From Sistotremastrum niveocremeum HHB9708 (taxonomy: Eukaryota > Basidiomycota > Agaricomycetes > Sistotremastrales > Sistotremastraceae), in NCBI GenBank assembly GCA_001630475.1, contig KV419409.1, forward strand, positions 186,001 through 250,000: a stretch of 64,000 bases of DNA, written 5' to 3'. Below, one piece after another: positions 35,091 through 47,238 of this stretch. Every line of letters begins with the position of its first letter. The first letter of the stretch is position 1. Made by a program: the position numbers and the translations under genes. The notes under the pieces are model-generated. The model searched no databases and was not told the DNA's origin. It saw nothing but the letters and a program-made list of their open reading frames with translations.

Positions 35091-36455
35091 ATGCCCATCC
35101 TTACCAGCCATCCGCAGCCATTGCCGCCACCTCCTTCTCACTCTCTCGACGTCGATCCGCAGCTTCTGAATGTTACTTTGCATCCGCATGCACCTTATCA
35201 AGCCACGACGCAATCCGAAGCTCAGGTGCCCTTCCCCCAGAAAATTAAACTGGAGCCTTTGACAGACGAGCTATGTCAGCGAGCCATCATCGCTCACTCA
35301 ATTTTCTTTGCAACTCCTCAAACTGCATCCCAAGCACAACAAAGGTCCTATTCCCTGCATCGTCTATTCCTCGAAGAACATAACTCGCCGACGAAGAAGC
35401 TCGGCGTCGTCGTTCTTCGGTGGAACTTTGAAGAATATCCTTTCTTGAGGAAATATGTCCATTCCTCGCCCGGGGCTGCGGGGAATAAATGGGATAGTGT
35501 AAGAGAGTTTGGGGGCTTCGTAGGAGGGCTGTGGAGGAGAAGTGGGATCGTGCAGCCTAGTCAACCAGTCTGTTGTTTATTCGGTATGTGTGTTCCTTTC
35601 GCCTTTCAGATGATGTTGACAATTCCTTTCTCGTCAGGCGTGATTGAGCTGCGACAGAATATCGTCGCGCAAGCTGCTTTGAAAGCCGCCGCTATGCAGT
35701 CGATGCCACAGCCTTCCCCAACCGCTCCGGTGCCAGCTTCCTCGTATATCGAGCCACTCCAACAAAGAGCAGAGTCCCTGCATCAGTCGATTGTAGAGAC
35801 GATCGAACAACAACGACGTACGGCTATCGTGCATCAACAAGCACAACTCGCTCGAGTGCAAGAGGCTCAACAGCGGGAAGTGCAACTTCAGTTGCTTCGG
35901 CAGCAACAACAACAACAGCGAGAGAGAACAGAGCTACTGCGACAGCAGCAAGCCTTAGCTCTTCGACGTCCATCCACACAATCTCAACCACATCCTCACG
36001 CACACGCACCTTACTACTCATCCCCAATTGTCCACCGCCACAATGCATCTCGTCAATCCCAATCCTTCATCCCCCCAAACCACCCTCAGTACCAGTACTA
36101 CCTCGAACAATACAAGCAACAAGAGCGTGCCTACCACTACGGCATAGCCCTACCACCTCATCCTCATGACCAAATGCAGACTCAAAATCAAGAGTGCCCA
36201 GAGAGTATCTATACTCTGGTCCCGTATCCTTCGCCTGCGACCCTTCTCTGGGTCGATCAGCAGAGGAGAATCGTCGCTTCGGGTGGATATTCCCCGAGAC
36301 CGGATCATCGACGTCGTTCGGCTGCTGGGGGTTCACAAGTTCGCGAGGGAGAGGATAGCCCCCAAAGCGGTGCGCATCCTGCTGTCGAAGGCTCGTTTGG
36401 GGTTTCTGGATCCCAGACGCAGGATACGCTTCGACAACGGGTGTCGACTGGGTGA
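35091..36455 (+). CDS. Gln-rich protein, function unknown; C-terminus uncertain
   Basis: Exons 35091-35583 and 35638-36455, intron 54 nt, 436 aa. Start MPILTSHPQPLPPPPSHS chosen because the frame upstream is CT-rich leader. A folded segment lies at about residues 55-165 (LTDELCQRAIIAHSIFFATP, LGVVVLRWNFEEYPFLRKYV). The second exon begins GVIELRQNIVAQAALKAAA and carries a Gln-rich coiled coil (QQQQQQRERTELLRQQQAL). The last ~75 residues in this frame are low complexity. In another frame the same DNA encodes a better-ordered end, so a further intron near 36224-36260, giving a stop at 36496-36498, is a serious alternative (see findings). The mix of Gln-rich coil and ordered domain suggests a transcription co-factor, but nothing proves it. 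Confidence 0.55.
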   Translation: MPILTSHPQPLPPPPSHSLDVDPQLLNVTLHPHAPYQATTQSEAQVPFPQKIKLEPLTDELCQRAIIAHSIFFATPQTASQAQQRSYSLHRLFLEEHNSPTKKLGVVVLRWNFEEYPFLRKYVHSSPGAAGNKWDSVREFGGFVGGLWRRSGIVQPSQPVCCLFGMCVPFAFQMMLTIPFSSGVIELRQNIVAQAALKAAAMQSMPQPSPTAPVPASSYIEPLQQRAESLHQSIVETIEQQRRTAIVHQQAQLARVQEAQQREVQLQLLRQQQQQQRERTELLRQQQALALRRPSTQSQPHPHAHAPYYSSPIVHRHNASRQSQSFIPPNHPQYQYYLEQYKQQERAYHYGIALPPHPHDQMQTQNQECPESIYTLVPYPSPATLLWVDQQRRIVASGGYSPRPDHRRRSAAGGSQVREGEDSPQSGAHPAVEGSFGVSGSQTQDTLRQRVSTG

Positions 36456-37027
36456 TTTGCTTCCTCCTTCCTTCTCTATTCTCTGCAGTCCTCTTTGATT
36501 CGATGGGCTCACATTTCAGTCTCATGTTTCCTGGTTCTTCGGTCGTCTCTTCTCACTCACTCTACACTATCTCTCACTACGATTTATTCTCGATTTTGAA
36601 TTATCTTTATGGAAGTTCGCGAGAGCTTCATTGTTACAAATACACTTCTCTAATCTTCCAAATTCTTTGCTCCGGATTGTATCCTACACCGAGAACATCG
36701 GCACGATCGAAGCGGTGGATGTGCGTTCGATGATGACAGTTTCTTCCTCAAGTGTCCCAGGCTCCTTCATTCTAGTTTCTTGCCCAGCCGTAGAACGAGT
36801 TTAGAACTCTGAAGCTGCTCTTTCAACAACACATAAAAGTGTTATTATATTGCCACTGTCAAATTGCCAGATCGTCATGTCGCAGAAAGGCTCAGGCCAG
36901 GCCGCTCATCCGTCCCGACGGTTACGGAGGTGAATGATATATTAGCGTTGAGATGGAGCAGTGCGATACCATTACATATGGCAACGGACCATCAACAATG
37001 AAGCATACAAGATTGGCCACACCTCCA
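36456..37027. other. Spacer before the tandem array
   Basis: 572 bp. Likely 3' UTR of the Gln-rich gene and the left edge of the tandem array. No gene seen. Confidence 0.4.
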
Positions 37028-38060
37028 ATATCCTCTCTCATCACAGCGCTGGCGAAGTCGAGTGAGTGTCTGTGGTTCAGCTGATTTATATACTTCGAAC
37101 CTAACGTTCAAACATGAGAAACCAGGAAACTATCCCTAGCGTTCATCATGAACGCCTCGAATATTTCTATCATGGCCGGACAACCCGAGCAGGAGGCGAC
37201 TACCTCACCTCACACGCCGCCAATGCGGACCGAGGATTCCATTCTCAACAGAATTGAGAATCAATCATACAGCCTGCCCTCGCCGAGATGGGATTGTTCT
37301 TACCTTATTTTTCGTCCAGATGACGATTCACAAGAATGGCTAGGGGTGATAACGAAAGCAAGCTCTAAGGAATCTAGAGCATCAACCGAAATACACTTGG
37401 TCAACATTTTGCCCGGGCATAGTCCGGCAGAAACGGGAAGGGAGAATGCGTTGGTCGTTATCAGCGACATCGAGGGTGAGTGGCGACGCTGTTGCTGAGA
37501 GGGAGAAGGACGAGGTCTTATATGGCGACAGAGGCCTATCTGGGCCAAACACACCATGCTGCTCAAGACTGCTCTCTGGACTGAAGCGCAGACAATACTC
37601 AAAGACGTACGCCTGATTGTCAACTGGTTTCCCAGGCACGTATGCAGTTATCTCCAAGAGTTCAGGTACGCCACAGCGGGAGAGATGTTAGACAACAACC
37701 TGTGATCGAGGACGGGGCCACTGTTAGGGAGCAAGACGACCAGCGTAACAGACCTCGTGATATGTCGCAAGCTTGGTCACGGTCGTGAGGCTCCTTTGTG
37801 TGATGGACTTTTGAGCAATTTTGACCCACAACTGTGGAAAATGTAGAAACCGAGAACAAGGCTCTTACTTTGTGCCGCGCCGTGCAATCCGAAAAGGAGT
37901 GGTTGCTGTTCGAACCGAATCAACTGATCGATCGGATCCAACCGACCCTGAGTGGTGGTGTGAATCCTGTATATTGACTCCTGCCAGAAACGCGAAATAG
38001 GATGTCAAGGACTTGGACACCTTGTCTGTATCAAACAACGTGCATGGGATGCAATACACA
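37028..38060 (+). pseudogene. Truncated first copy of the tandem gene family
   Basis: Matches the other two copies from the start region through the second exon (MNASNISIMAGQPEQEATTS, then WLGVITKASS and ALVVISDIEG). The position of the ATG in copies 2 and 3 reads ATA here. After about 37500 it jumps to sequence like the region downstream of copy 2, so most downstream exons are missing through an internal deletion. A 117-codon frame from 37148 is open, but without start and downstream exons I treat it as a remnant of a host gene. Confidence 0.6.
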
Positions 38061-38189
38061 GATCCAGTCTAATCATGTTTTCTGCTCAGGAAGTGAAGCG
38101 CCCATGACAAAGCAAGCGCCCATTTAGCGCGCGTCCCTCGATAAACGAAAGAAGTTCCGCCGTCGCGTAGTGCATTCGTGCGAGGGCGA

Positions 38190-38323
38190 TCAGAAAATCG
38201 GCAGCGATAACAGTGTACCAATGAGGGTATAAAGTTCAACATTGTGCCAACAGTGCCAAACCTTGTCTCTTTCCTTCCTTCCACCGCTCTCGCACCTCCT
38301 AAAATCGTCCTCACCTACCTCCA
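38190..38323 (+). promoter_or_regulatory. Duplicated promoter, copy 2
   Basis: Nearly identical to 40940-41074. It holds TATAAA at 38228-38233, about 95 nt before the ATG, and a conserved GATAACAGTGTACCAATGAG element just upstream. Confidence 0.6.
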
Positions 38324-40404
38324 ATGTCCTCTCCCGTCATGGCGAATCCGAGTGAGTACCTGTGGTCCAGCTGATTGATCTACTTCGAACCTAACGTTCA
38401 AACATGAGAAGCCAGGAAACTATCCCTAGCGTTCATCATGAACGCTTCGAATATTTCTCCCATGACCGGACAGCCCGATCATGAGGCGACTACCTCACCC
38501 CCTACGCCGCCAATGCGGACCGAGGATCCCCCTCTCGGTGTCTCTGAGAGTACAGAAAATGATTCGTCATCCAGCCCGCCCTCACAGAACTTGGGTTTGT
38601 TCTATCCTTATTTTTCCTCCATGTGCCGATCAACAGAAATGGCTAGGGGTGGTAGCGACAGCGAGCTCTCAAGGACCCAGAGCATCGACAAGACTACACG
38701 CGAACAACATTTTGCCCGGGCATGGCCCCGCAGAAACAGGGAGGGAGAACGCGCTGGTGGTTATCAGCGACCTCGAAGGTGAGCGGCGACGCTGTTGCTG
38801 AGCCGGGGAAGTAGGACGTCTTATATGGCGACAGAGGACGATTTTGGCGAGGCATCCGGTGTTTTGCACCAGATTTCTGTATGGGGTGAGCGGATCGCGG
38901 TGAGCAAGAATTAGTTCCAGCCGACAAGACGCCCCGTTGATGATTGTTTGCTCAGACTCGAGATCCGAGAACCCATGTGGTTCCCCGCAATACTGCGATT
39001 GGGGCTCAGCGGGATCATTTCGGCCTGGCTCTTTCTGAATGTTTGTGTTGATTTATCATTGTCCTTGATCTACTTGTCTCAAGTTATTTTCTCCCCATCA
39101 GATCATCAGCGTCTCGATATCGAAAGGAATATAAGGTCACACGCTGGGGATGAGTTACTGTCTTTTGCGGAGAACTTTAAGAATCTGCTAGACCGCCCAG
39201 CCTGGTGTGGGGGTCTACTCTCTGTAATCTCGCAAGACGTGCTCGATCGTTCGATCCAACTGACGCTCTCCAATGAGAACTCGCGATGTCTCGTGACGGC
39301 GACTGCACTGACTAGCATCATTCTGTGCATCGGAGTAGTCGAGCAAAATGGCTCCAACCTCATGGTGCGTATTGCTACTCCGGAGCCTTGATAATTCTGT
39401 TTCTGATATCTTGTCGATAGTCATTCGAAAAAGCTGATACTACGTTATCTCTCTTATGGCTGGCCAAAGACGCCTGCGCGAGATGTGCTGAAGGCATCAT
39501 GGAGTGCCCTGACGCTATCCAAGAAGTATTTATTGCAGATTATCTGCGAGCATGGTATGTGTCTGGAATTCTGGTCGTCACATCTTTACTGATTGGTATT
39601 TGTGGTCAACAACTTGAACAGCATTCTAATCGGGGTGGTTTACATACGATATATTCCCACTTACTTCAAAGATTATGCCGGGATATTCAAACAGGCTCTG
39701 TCGGTATTCGTACAAGCCACCCATGTAGGAGTTGCACCAGATCCACCTATCGTGCGTCTATCCCGAGTCCTATTGCAATTTTCTAACCATTTCGTGTAGG
39801 AGTGGTTGCGCATCTACCATGCCCTTAACATTCTGGACATGCTGCATCTTCCATTTAGCGGCCAAATGAGCGAGTTCTGGATACAGAAACACCGGCTCCA
39901 GATATACAATACGCCCCCGTGGTCTGTGACACCCTACTACAGTCGGATCATCAAGAACAGCCACTATCTATTTGACGTAATGGCCAACCTCGCCATACTG
40001 AATCACAACTTTGTTCAAGATGTTGATCACAAGCAATTCAAGTTCGAACTCAATTCCGATCTCGTGTGGTGGAAATATGTAGCTGCTTTGAAAAATCTTG
40101 TGGCAAGCATCCCCCATTGGGTCCAACACAGCGATCGTTTGCGAGGCAACAGAGTACAGATTCACCACGATATATATCCCGCTATGTGGCACGAGTATGT
40201 GGTCTTCCATTTCTCTGCAGCAGCGTTCTGACACAATTTCTCTTCCGCAGATCTACTGATACCAAGCCGATACCTGATTGTAGGGCATGTAATACAGCAG
40301 CTTGCGTCGACCACCGAATTGTCTGCAGCTTGGTGCGCGTGCCATTGTCTTTGGACTTCATTGACGATAGTCATGGTCTACCGGATTTCTCCCAGTATGC
40401 TTGA
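38324..40404 (+). CDS. Unknown multi-exon protein, tandem family copy 2 (fullest copy)
   Basis: Exons with closing phases from the third on: 38835-38899, 38956-39040, 39102-39364, 39421-39554, 39622-39751, 39800-40194 and 40251-40404. The first two are 38324-38351 (MSSPVMANP) and 38430-38778. Within the second, the frame of MNASNISPMTGQ and that of WLGVVATASS differ; an intron near 38593-38636 does not fully reconcile them, so this copy may carry a frameshift. The body includes NFKNLLDRPAWCGGLL, LVTATALTSIILCIGVVEQN (hydrophobic), LAKDACARCAEGIM, EWLRIYHALNILDM, NSHYLFDVMANLAILNHNF, WWKYVAALKNLVASIPHW, and a Cys-rich end (PDCRACNTAACVDHRIVC). I recognise no family. High conservation of these exons with copy 3 suggests they were under selection. 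Confidence 0.5.
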
Positions 40405-40939
40405 AATTCGGCCATCCCACAATGAAATGCGCAAGCTCAACAGTCGTCCCTGCGATTAGTAATGCAGCCGTACCATTTGTATTAATCTAGACTCTACTTA
40501 ACACTAAATTTGACGCAATCTAAGTATATTTGTGCTTTGTTACACACCGCCTCAAACGTAAGGCACGAAGTAGCACTGTAGCAGGCCAGGAACACAACGT
40601 AGACGACACTATCGTGTACCAGGTGAAAATAACGATGAGAAGAATATAAGACAGTATTGGAACGGAAGGGGGAACAATGTACGAACCGAATCGACGGATC
40701 AATCGGACCCTGAGTAGTGGTGTCAACCCTGCATAACCATTCCTGCCAAAAATTCCAACGCCAGTGTAAGACAATATACATGGTCTGCATGGACTTTCAA
40801 AGGTCTTTGGGATATGATATACAGGCCAAGTGTGACCTGCATCCTCCTACATGTAGGCGAGTGACAGAAAGCGCTCATTTAGCGCCCTTCCCTCGATAAA
40901 CGAGAGAAGTTCCGCCGTCGCGTAGTGCATTCTTGGGAG

Positions 40940-41074
40940 GGCGATCAGAAAATCGGCAGCGATAACAGTGTACCAATGAGGGTATAAAGTTCAACATTGT
41001 GCCAACAAAGCCAAACCTTGTCTCTTTCCTTCCTTCCACCGCTCTCGCACTTCCAAAAATCGTCCTTACAGTCA
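40940..41074 (+). promoter_or_regulatory. Duplicated promoter, copy 3
   Basis: Near-identical to the copy 2 promoter, with TATAAA at 40983-40988, 92 nt before the ATG at 41075. Confidence 0.6.
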
Positions 41075-43158
41075 ATGTCCTCTCCCAATACGGCAGATCC
41101 GCGTAAGTACCTTGAGCGCAGCCTATAGCTCTCCTTCGAACCTAACGTTCGAGTCTGACGTTCAAACATGAGAAGCCAGGAAACTATCCCTAGCGTTCAT
41201 CATGAACGCCTCGAATATTTCTATCATGGCCGGACAACCCGAGCAGGAGGCGACTACCTCACCTCACACGCCGCCAATGCGGACCGAGGATTCCATCCTC
41301 AACAGAATTGAAAATCAATCCTACAGCCCGCCCTCGCAGAACTTGGGTTTGTTCTATCCTGATTCTTTGTCCAGGTCTCGATTAACAAGAATGGCTAGGG
41401 GTGACAACGAGTTCTGGAGGATCCAGAGCATCCACCAAACTACAAACAGACAACATTTTGTCCGGGCATAGTCCGGCAGAAACAGGAACCGAGAACGCGT
41501 TGGTCCTTATCAGCGACACCGACTCGGAAGGTGAGTGGCGACGTTGTTGTTGAGAGGGAGAAGGACGACGTTTTATATGGCGACAGAGGACGATTTTGGC
41601 GAGGCATCCGGTGTTTTACACCAGATTTCTGTATGGGGTGAGCGGATTGCGGTGCGCAAGAATTAGTTCCAGCCGACAAGGCGCCTCGTTGATGATTGTT
41701 TGCTCAGGCTCGAGATCCGAGATCCCATGTAGTTCCCCGCAATACTGCGATTGGGGCACAGCGGGATCATTTCGGCCTGGCTCTGACTGAATGTTTGTGT
41801 TGATTTATCATTATTCTTGATCTACTTATCTCAAGTTATATTCTCCCAAACAGATGGCCAGCGTCTCGATTTCGAAAGGAATATTAGGTCTCATTCTGGA
41901 GATGTATTAATCACCTTCACGGAGAACTTCAAGAATCTGCTGGACCGCCCGGCATGGTGTGGCGGTTTACTCTGTGTAATCACACAAGACGTGCTCGCGC
42001 GTTCAATTGATGTGACCCTCTCCAACGAAAACCCGCGATGTCTCGTAACGGCAACTGCGCTTACTAGCATTATACTGTGCATTGGACTAGTCGAGCAAAA
42101 TGGCTCCAATCTCATGGTGCGTACTGCTGGTCCGGAGCTTTGATAATCCTGTTTCTGACATTTTGTCAACAGTCACTTGAGAAAGCTGAAACTACGCTAT
42201 CTTTTCTATGACTGGCTAAAGACGCTTGCACGAGATGCGCCGAAGGTATTATGGAGACCCCCGAAGCTATCCCAGAAATATTTATTGCAGATTATCTTCG
42301 AGCCTGGTAAGTGCCCGAAATTGTGGTCGTGAAAGCTGTACTGATCGATGTTGGTGGTGAATATGATTAGTATTCTAATCGGAGTGGTCTACATACGATA
42401 TCTTCCCACTTACTTCAAAGATTATGCCGGGATATTCAAACAGGCTCTCTCGGTATTCGTACACGCCCCCCATGTAGGGGTTGCGCCAGATCCACCTACC
42501 AACGTGGGTCTATCCCGAGTCCTATTGCAATTTTCTAAGCATTTCGTATAGGAGTGGTTGCGCATCTACCATGCCCTGAATATTCTGGACATGCCGCATC
42601 TTCCATTTAGCGGCCAAATGAGCGAGTTCTGGATCCAGAAACATCGGCTTCAAATCTACAACACTCCACCTTGGTCCGTGACTCCCTACTTCAGTCGGAT
42701 CATCAAGAACAGCCACTATCTCTTCGACGTAATGGCGAACCTCGCCATACTCAACCACAACTTTGTTCAAGATGTTGATCACAAGCAGTTCAAGTTCGAA
42801 CTCAATTCCGATCTCGTATGGTGGAAATATGTAGCTGCCCTTAAAAATCTCGTGCAAAGCATCCCCCATTGGGTCCAACACAGCGATCGTTTGCGAGGCA
42901 ACAGAGTGCAAGTTCACCACGATATATATCCCGCTATGTGGCACGAGTATGTAATCTTCTACTTTTCTGCAGGAGAGCATTGATACAGACAATTCCTGCC
43001 GCAGATCTACGAATACCAAGCCAGTACCTGACTGTGGAGCATGTGTCACAGAGGCTTGCTTTGATCACCGGATTGTTTGCAGCTTAGTGCGCGTGCCATT
43101 GTCTTTGGACTTCATTGACCATAGTCATGGTCTACCGGATTTCTCCCAATTTTCCTGA
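41075..43158 (+). pseudogene. Tandem family copy 3, interrupted by a nonsense codon
   Basis: Collinear with copy 2 from MSSPNTADPP to the final LPDFSQFS stop at 43156-43158; the last intron, 42947-43004, is GTATGT...CAG and closes the phase. In the exon that begins SLEKAETTLSF, a TGG (Trp) of copy 2 is replaced by TGA, near 42210, which removes the C-terminal half. The first part of exon 2 can be joined here by a 1-phase intron to give EWLGVTTSS, which copy 2 cannot do. So the two copies are damaged in different places. The rest of the frame is open, suggesting recent decay. Confidence 0.6.
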
Positions 43159-43774
43159 ACCCGACCATCCGGGAATGAGATTCGCGAGGTCGATGGTATT
43201 TTCCGGTGACTGTCAACGCGGTCATACCAAAATTGTATTAATCTACACTCTACTTACTACTAAGTTGTATCCAATCCAAAAAATATATGCTTTGTACACA
43301 CCACTTCAATCGTAAGACACGAAGCAGCCGACCAAGAAAAACAATGTAAACAACACAATCGGACATTGCCGGGAGTAACAAAATGATAATCACAAGAATG
43401 TGAAGGCAGTATTGGAGCGGAAGAGAAGCCATGATTATAATGGGAATCCTATGGTGCTTGATCGTTCATTAGGTGAACGACTTTCAGACGATTGGTTGAT
43501 ATCGATCCAGAGCGAGATATCGGTGGGCAATAAACTGAGGATGCAATGAGGGATATCCTAATGGAGGATTACGAAGATGCAAGGAGATGAGGATGCCAAG
43601 GGTAGAACACAAGAAGGGACTACAAGAAGGAACGATGATGAACAAGAGATAAAGGGACAAAGAATGTGACAGGGTCGGATCCAATTAAATGACAGACGAA
43701 GATATGAAGGCACAAAATGATGAAGTAGAAATTGAAGCGAATGAGCCGGACCGCAACGTAAGAATGACAGCAGA
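43159..43774. other. Convergent 3' spacer
   Basis: 3' flank of tandem copy 3 up to about 43440, then the 3' UTR side of the GATA factor gene. No gene seen. Confidence 0.5.
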
Positions 43775-46700
43775 TTAGCTCCTTGAATCGCCAGCACGGA
43801 CACCTTGTCGGCTTCCTCCTGCAGAAGAGGGTGGAGGATTCGAATTCCAAGCACTACCGCTTGAAGGACCTGAACCAGGATACCCATGGTCTGACGGTAC
43901 ACGTCCACCAGGTGCCTTGTACGAATCGGCGTTAGAAGTTCCTCGTGAATGACCATTCCCGTTGCCATTATTCGAGTTACTGTGATGATTATTATGCAGA
44001 GGTGGCGTTCCACTACCGTCCTGTTTCATAGGATGGTTGCCCATACTCGAAGACGATGGACGGGGTGTATTCTCATTGCCGTGACTGCTCGTACTCGTTC
44101 CTAAGCGAGCTGACGCGCGTACCATCTCTACGTCGATTGGCGGTTGATTGGAAGCTTGACTGGTGTGCGGGGAGTTACTGTTATTGCGGTTCGCCGCAGG
44201 ATGGATGATAGTTTGAGACGTCGGAGGTGCTGGGGTGTTGTATGCATTCCCTGAATTTCCAGCACCAGAACTGGATGCAGCATTCGAGGTAGATGCGTTA
44301 TTCGCACTGCCAGGTGGAATGATCGTGATGGTTTTATCTCGCTTCCTGACAAGTTTGGCGTAATCTAGATCTCGGTGTGAATAAAGATAGAAGAAACAAC
44401 GAGGGTCAAAACTCACGCAGTCCACACGCGTTACATAACGTCCTTGCACCATCCGGTCCTCTCCTCCACTCGGGCGTCTCTTTAATATTACAAGAATGAC
44501 ACTTTCCGGGAGGTGTAGCTCGCTAAAGAGAAGGGCATCAGGAATCTGGACATGCATGACACGATCGATAATTACAGTAACACGTACCCCTCTCTTCCTG
44601 TACTTCTTAGGCGCCCTTTCCATCCCGACACCGACACTCGCTCCAGTCCCTGCACTTTGAGCAGCCGCGTTCGAACCACCGTTCCCAGAAGGCGCAGCTC
44701 CTGAAGAAGTTTGCCCGCCTGGAGGGGCGACTCCGGATATGAGACCTGCTTGACGTTTGGATTTGATCATTTGCATATCTTTCTCTGCGATAGCCCGTCG
44801 TTGCGCGTCCATGGATGCTAGAACTGCTTCCTCTTCTGCTGCTAGCTCGTCTGCAGTTGGTACATGAGTGGGACCGGACTCTGCTGGATATGCTTCAGAC
44901 GTAGACGGATAATTTTCGTTCGGATCGGTCGGGGAAGGAGTATGTCCGTATGTATCGTCGGCATACCTTCGAAGAGAGTAAATCAATAAATTTCAGGAAA
45001 GGACACGTACGAGAGACTTACTCGTTGTCGACTCCTGAATTTCCATATCCGTATCCTGCTGCGGCGACACCTGCTGCAGCTGCATTTACAGCTCTCACTT
45101 CCTCCGTACTCAAAGGCTGCCCCATCGAAACTAGCTTATCAACCAACCCAACCACAAACTTCGCCCTCTTCGCCATAACCTGGATCTCAGCCGGTTGGGG
45201 TTGTGGATTACTGGTCTGCGAAGGATACGGCGGATTCGACGCTCCTTGTCGAGGCTGATTCGCATATCGCGAAGCGAAGGTGTAGATAGCATTACAATGT
45301 TCGATAATCTGTTCGCAAAAAGACCCTCAGTATATGCGCCTAAAATCGGGTGGATATAGCAAGACGCACGTTTCTTAATAAGTCGCCTCTCGATTTCGGC
45401 GGCTCGGATTCATCCACCCTTCCCGCATCCACTTTCTCCCATTCTTTCTCAACGATATCTGGAGCCGTCCGCGTCTCTTTACCCTTCTCTCTCCTCCTTG
45501 ACTCCTTCTCTTTCGTTCCAGGCAGAGGTCGTCCATACGGATTACTTCCATGATTACTCGCAATGCCGTTCCCATTTCCATTTCCATTTGGATTCCCAGT
45601 CCCTGACCCAGGTCCGGGAGGCGGTCCATACTCACTATGACCCTGCATATACTCACCGCCATTTCCACGTGTATACTCTCCATTCCGGCCCGTATGCTGC
45701 TGCTGCTGCACACTCGCACTGGCAACATGATGCCCATGCGAGGATCCATGTCCAGATCCTGACGCAGATCCTTGCCCATGCCCATGCCCACGGATCCTAG
45801 GCGTCTCATCTCCGTCTCCCTCATCGAATGTGCTCCCTTCAGCTGAAACGCTGGAGAAACTTTTTGATTGCGAATGATGTCGATGGCTTTGAAGGGGAAC
45901 TGATGCCGGTAGATTTTGGCTCTGATTGTGATTGTGGTGTGGGGGACCTTGTGGTGGTCCTGCAGGCCCGGCTGATGGAGGCCCTGAATGGATTGAGTGA
46001 GAAGCGTGTGTCGGATGGCCTGAATGAGGACCGGCAGACGAAACTCCGGATGATGACATCGTTCTAGAGGGGATGGCTAGAGGCGTTGGGACTAACGGCC
46101 TCGTCGAACCCGATGCATGAGCTTGATGAGACGGATGCGGCGGATGCGAAGGGTACGATGGGTGAGGAGGGGGGTGACCCGGATGGCTAGGCTGACTTTG
46201 GTGAGACGAATAAGGGCTTGGAGGTGGTAAACCTTGCATAGGAGGTGCAGGTGGTGGGTGCGACGGAATATGTGACTGTGGTGGCGGGATCGGAGTAGAC
46301 TGATGAGAAACGGGAGGAGGCGGCGGATGTGAAGGGTAACCTTGCCCATAGTGCGAAGGATGAGGTGCTGAAGATGGTGGATAATGTGAAGTCGGTGTTT
46401 GTGGCGGCGGCGGGTGACCTCCACTATTATAATGTGGGGACGGAGGAGGTTGGTGCGAGCTGTGTTGATAATGAGGTTGCGAGTAGTGAGGTGGTTGAGC
46501 ATGGTGCGGTGGAGGGGGCGCATGGTGTGATGGCGGTGGTGGTGGTGGGTGACCCCAGTGGTCGTAGCCTCCAGAATTACTATAATTCTGCTCCTGAGGA
46601 TGTTGCGATGGATGCTGAGAATGATATTGATGGTGCTGAGGCGGCGGCGGCGGGGATGGATTATAATGAGGACGAGAATGATGATGACTTTCTTGGGGAT

Positions 46701-47238
46701 AAGGTGGGTAGGGATGGGATTGAGGTGGCGGCGGGGGAGGCGGTTGTTGTTGATAATTATTATAATGAGGATGAGAATAATTAGCATTATATTGTGTAGG
46801 ATGAGAGTACATCCCGTGCTAGATCAAAGGCTCAGTAAAATGAAGTAAGGCACAAAGTAAAAAACACACCTCTGCACGTCGGGGGCTTGCATTCATGTAT
46901 CGCGCGTCGACGCGCTCTGGCTGCTCACCAGCATCACTGAGAGTACGAGACCTCTTCACGCCATGCGTCGGGGGAGGCGCATAGTCATGCGACACCGGCG
47001 TCTGCTGTGAGATCGACGACGACGACGAGGCTTGCGCGACGTTGGCCGGCGCCGGCTGAGACTGCTGGTTCGCGGAAGACTCGGATAGTGGTAGGGCTCC
47101 ACGGTGGAAGTTGAGAGACTTGATAGAGGGCAGCGTCCTGGACGACGACGACGGTGCCGGCAACATGGCGGAGGACGTCGACAGAGTCGGCTTCGTCGTT
47201 GAAGACGAGGACACGGACACCTGCGATGAGATGGCCAT
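43775..47238 (-). CDS. GATA zinc-finger transcription factor, NsdD/SUB-1-like
   Basis: Six exons: 46870-47238, 45370-46818, 45022-45308, 44588-44966, 44417-44522 and 43775-44364; all phases close, 1059 aa. One GATA finger near residues 845-870, [18 protein letters not shown] then [10 protein letters not shown], has the C-X2-C-X18-C-X2-C spacing of type IVb fingers; the HYAKLVRKR that follows resembles NsdD/SUB-1 more than WC-2. An intron splits the finger right after the second Cys pair. Before it, [18 protein letters not shown] and [18 protein letters not shown] form a conserved helical block. The first ~600 residues are Ser-, then Pro/His/Gln-rich; the tail is Ser/Asn/Gly-rich. Relatives bind GATA sites and control sexual development in ascomycetes; the target genes here are unknown. 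A PAS domain, expected of WC-2, is not seen. Confidence 0.85.

Larger units (their letters stand above)
37020..43440 (+). repeat. Direct tandem array of three gene-sized units
   Basis: Three head-to-tail units, starting near 37020, 38190 and 40940. Each holds promoter, gene and 3' flank; nucleotide identity is high across exons and introns alike. The 3' flanks near 37870-38060, 40500-40800 and 43230-43440 are related too. This points to recent unequal crossing-over. Confidence 0.75.

Noticed and set aside
46092-46787. Long frames on both strands over the Pro/His-rich part of the GATA factor
   Set aside because: Low-complexity CCN/CAN codons leave all frames open; only the spliced GATA frame joins to the zinc finger.
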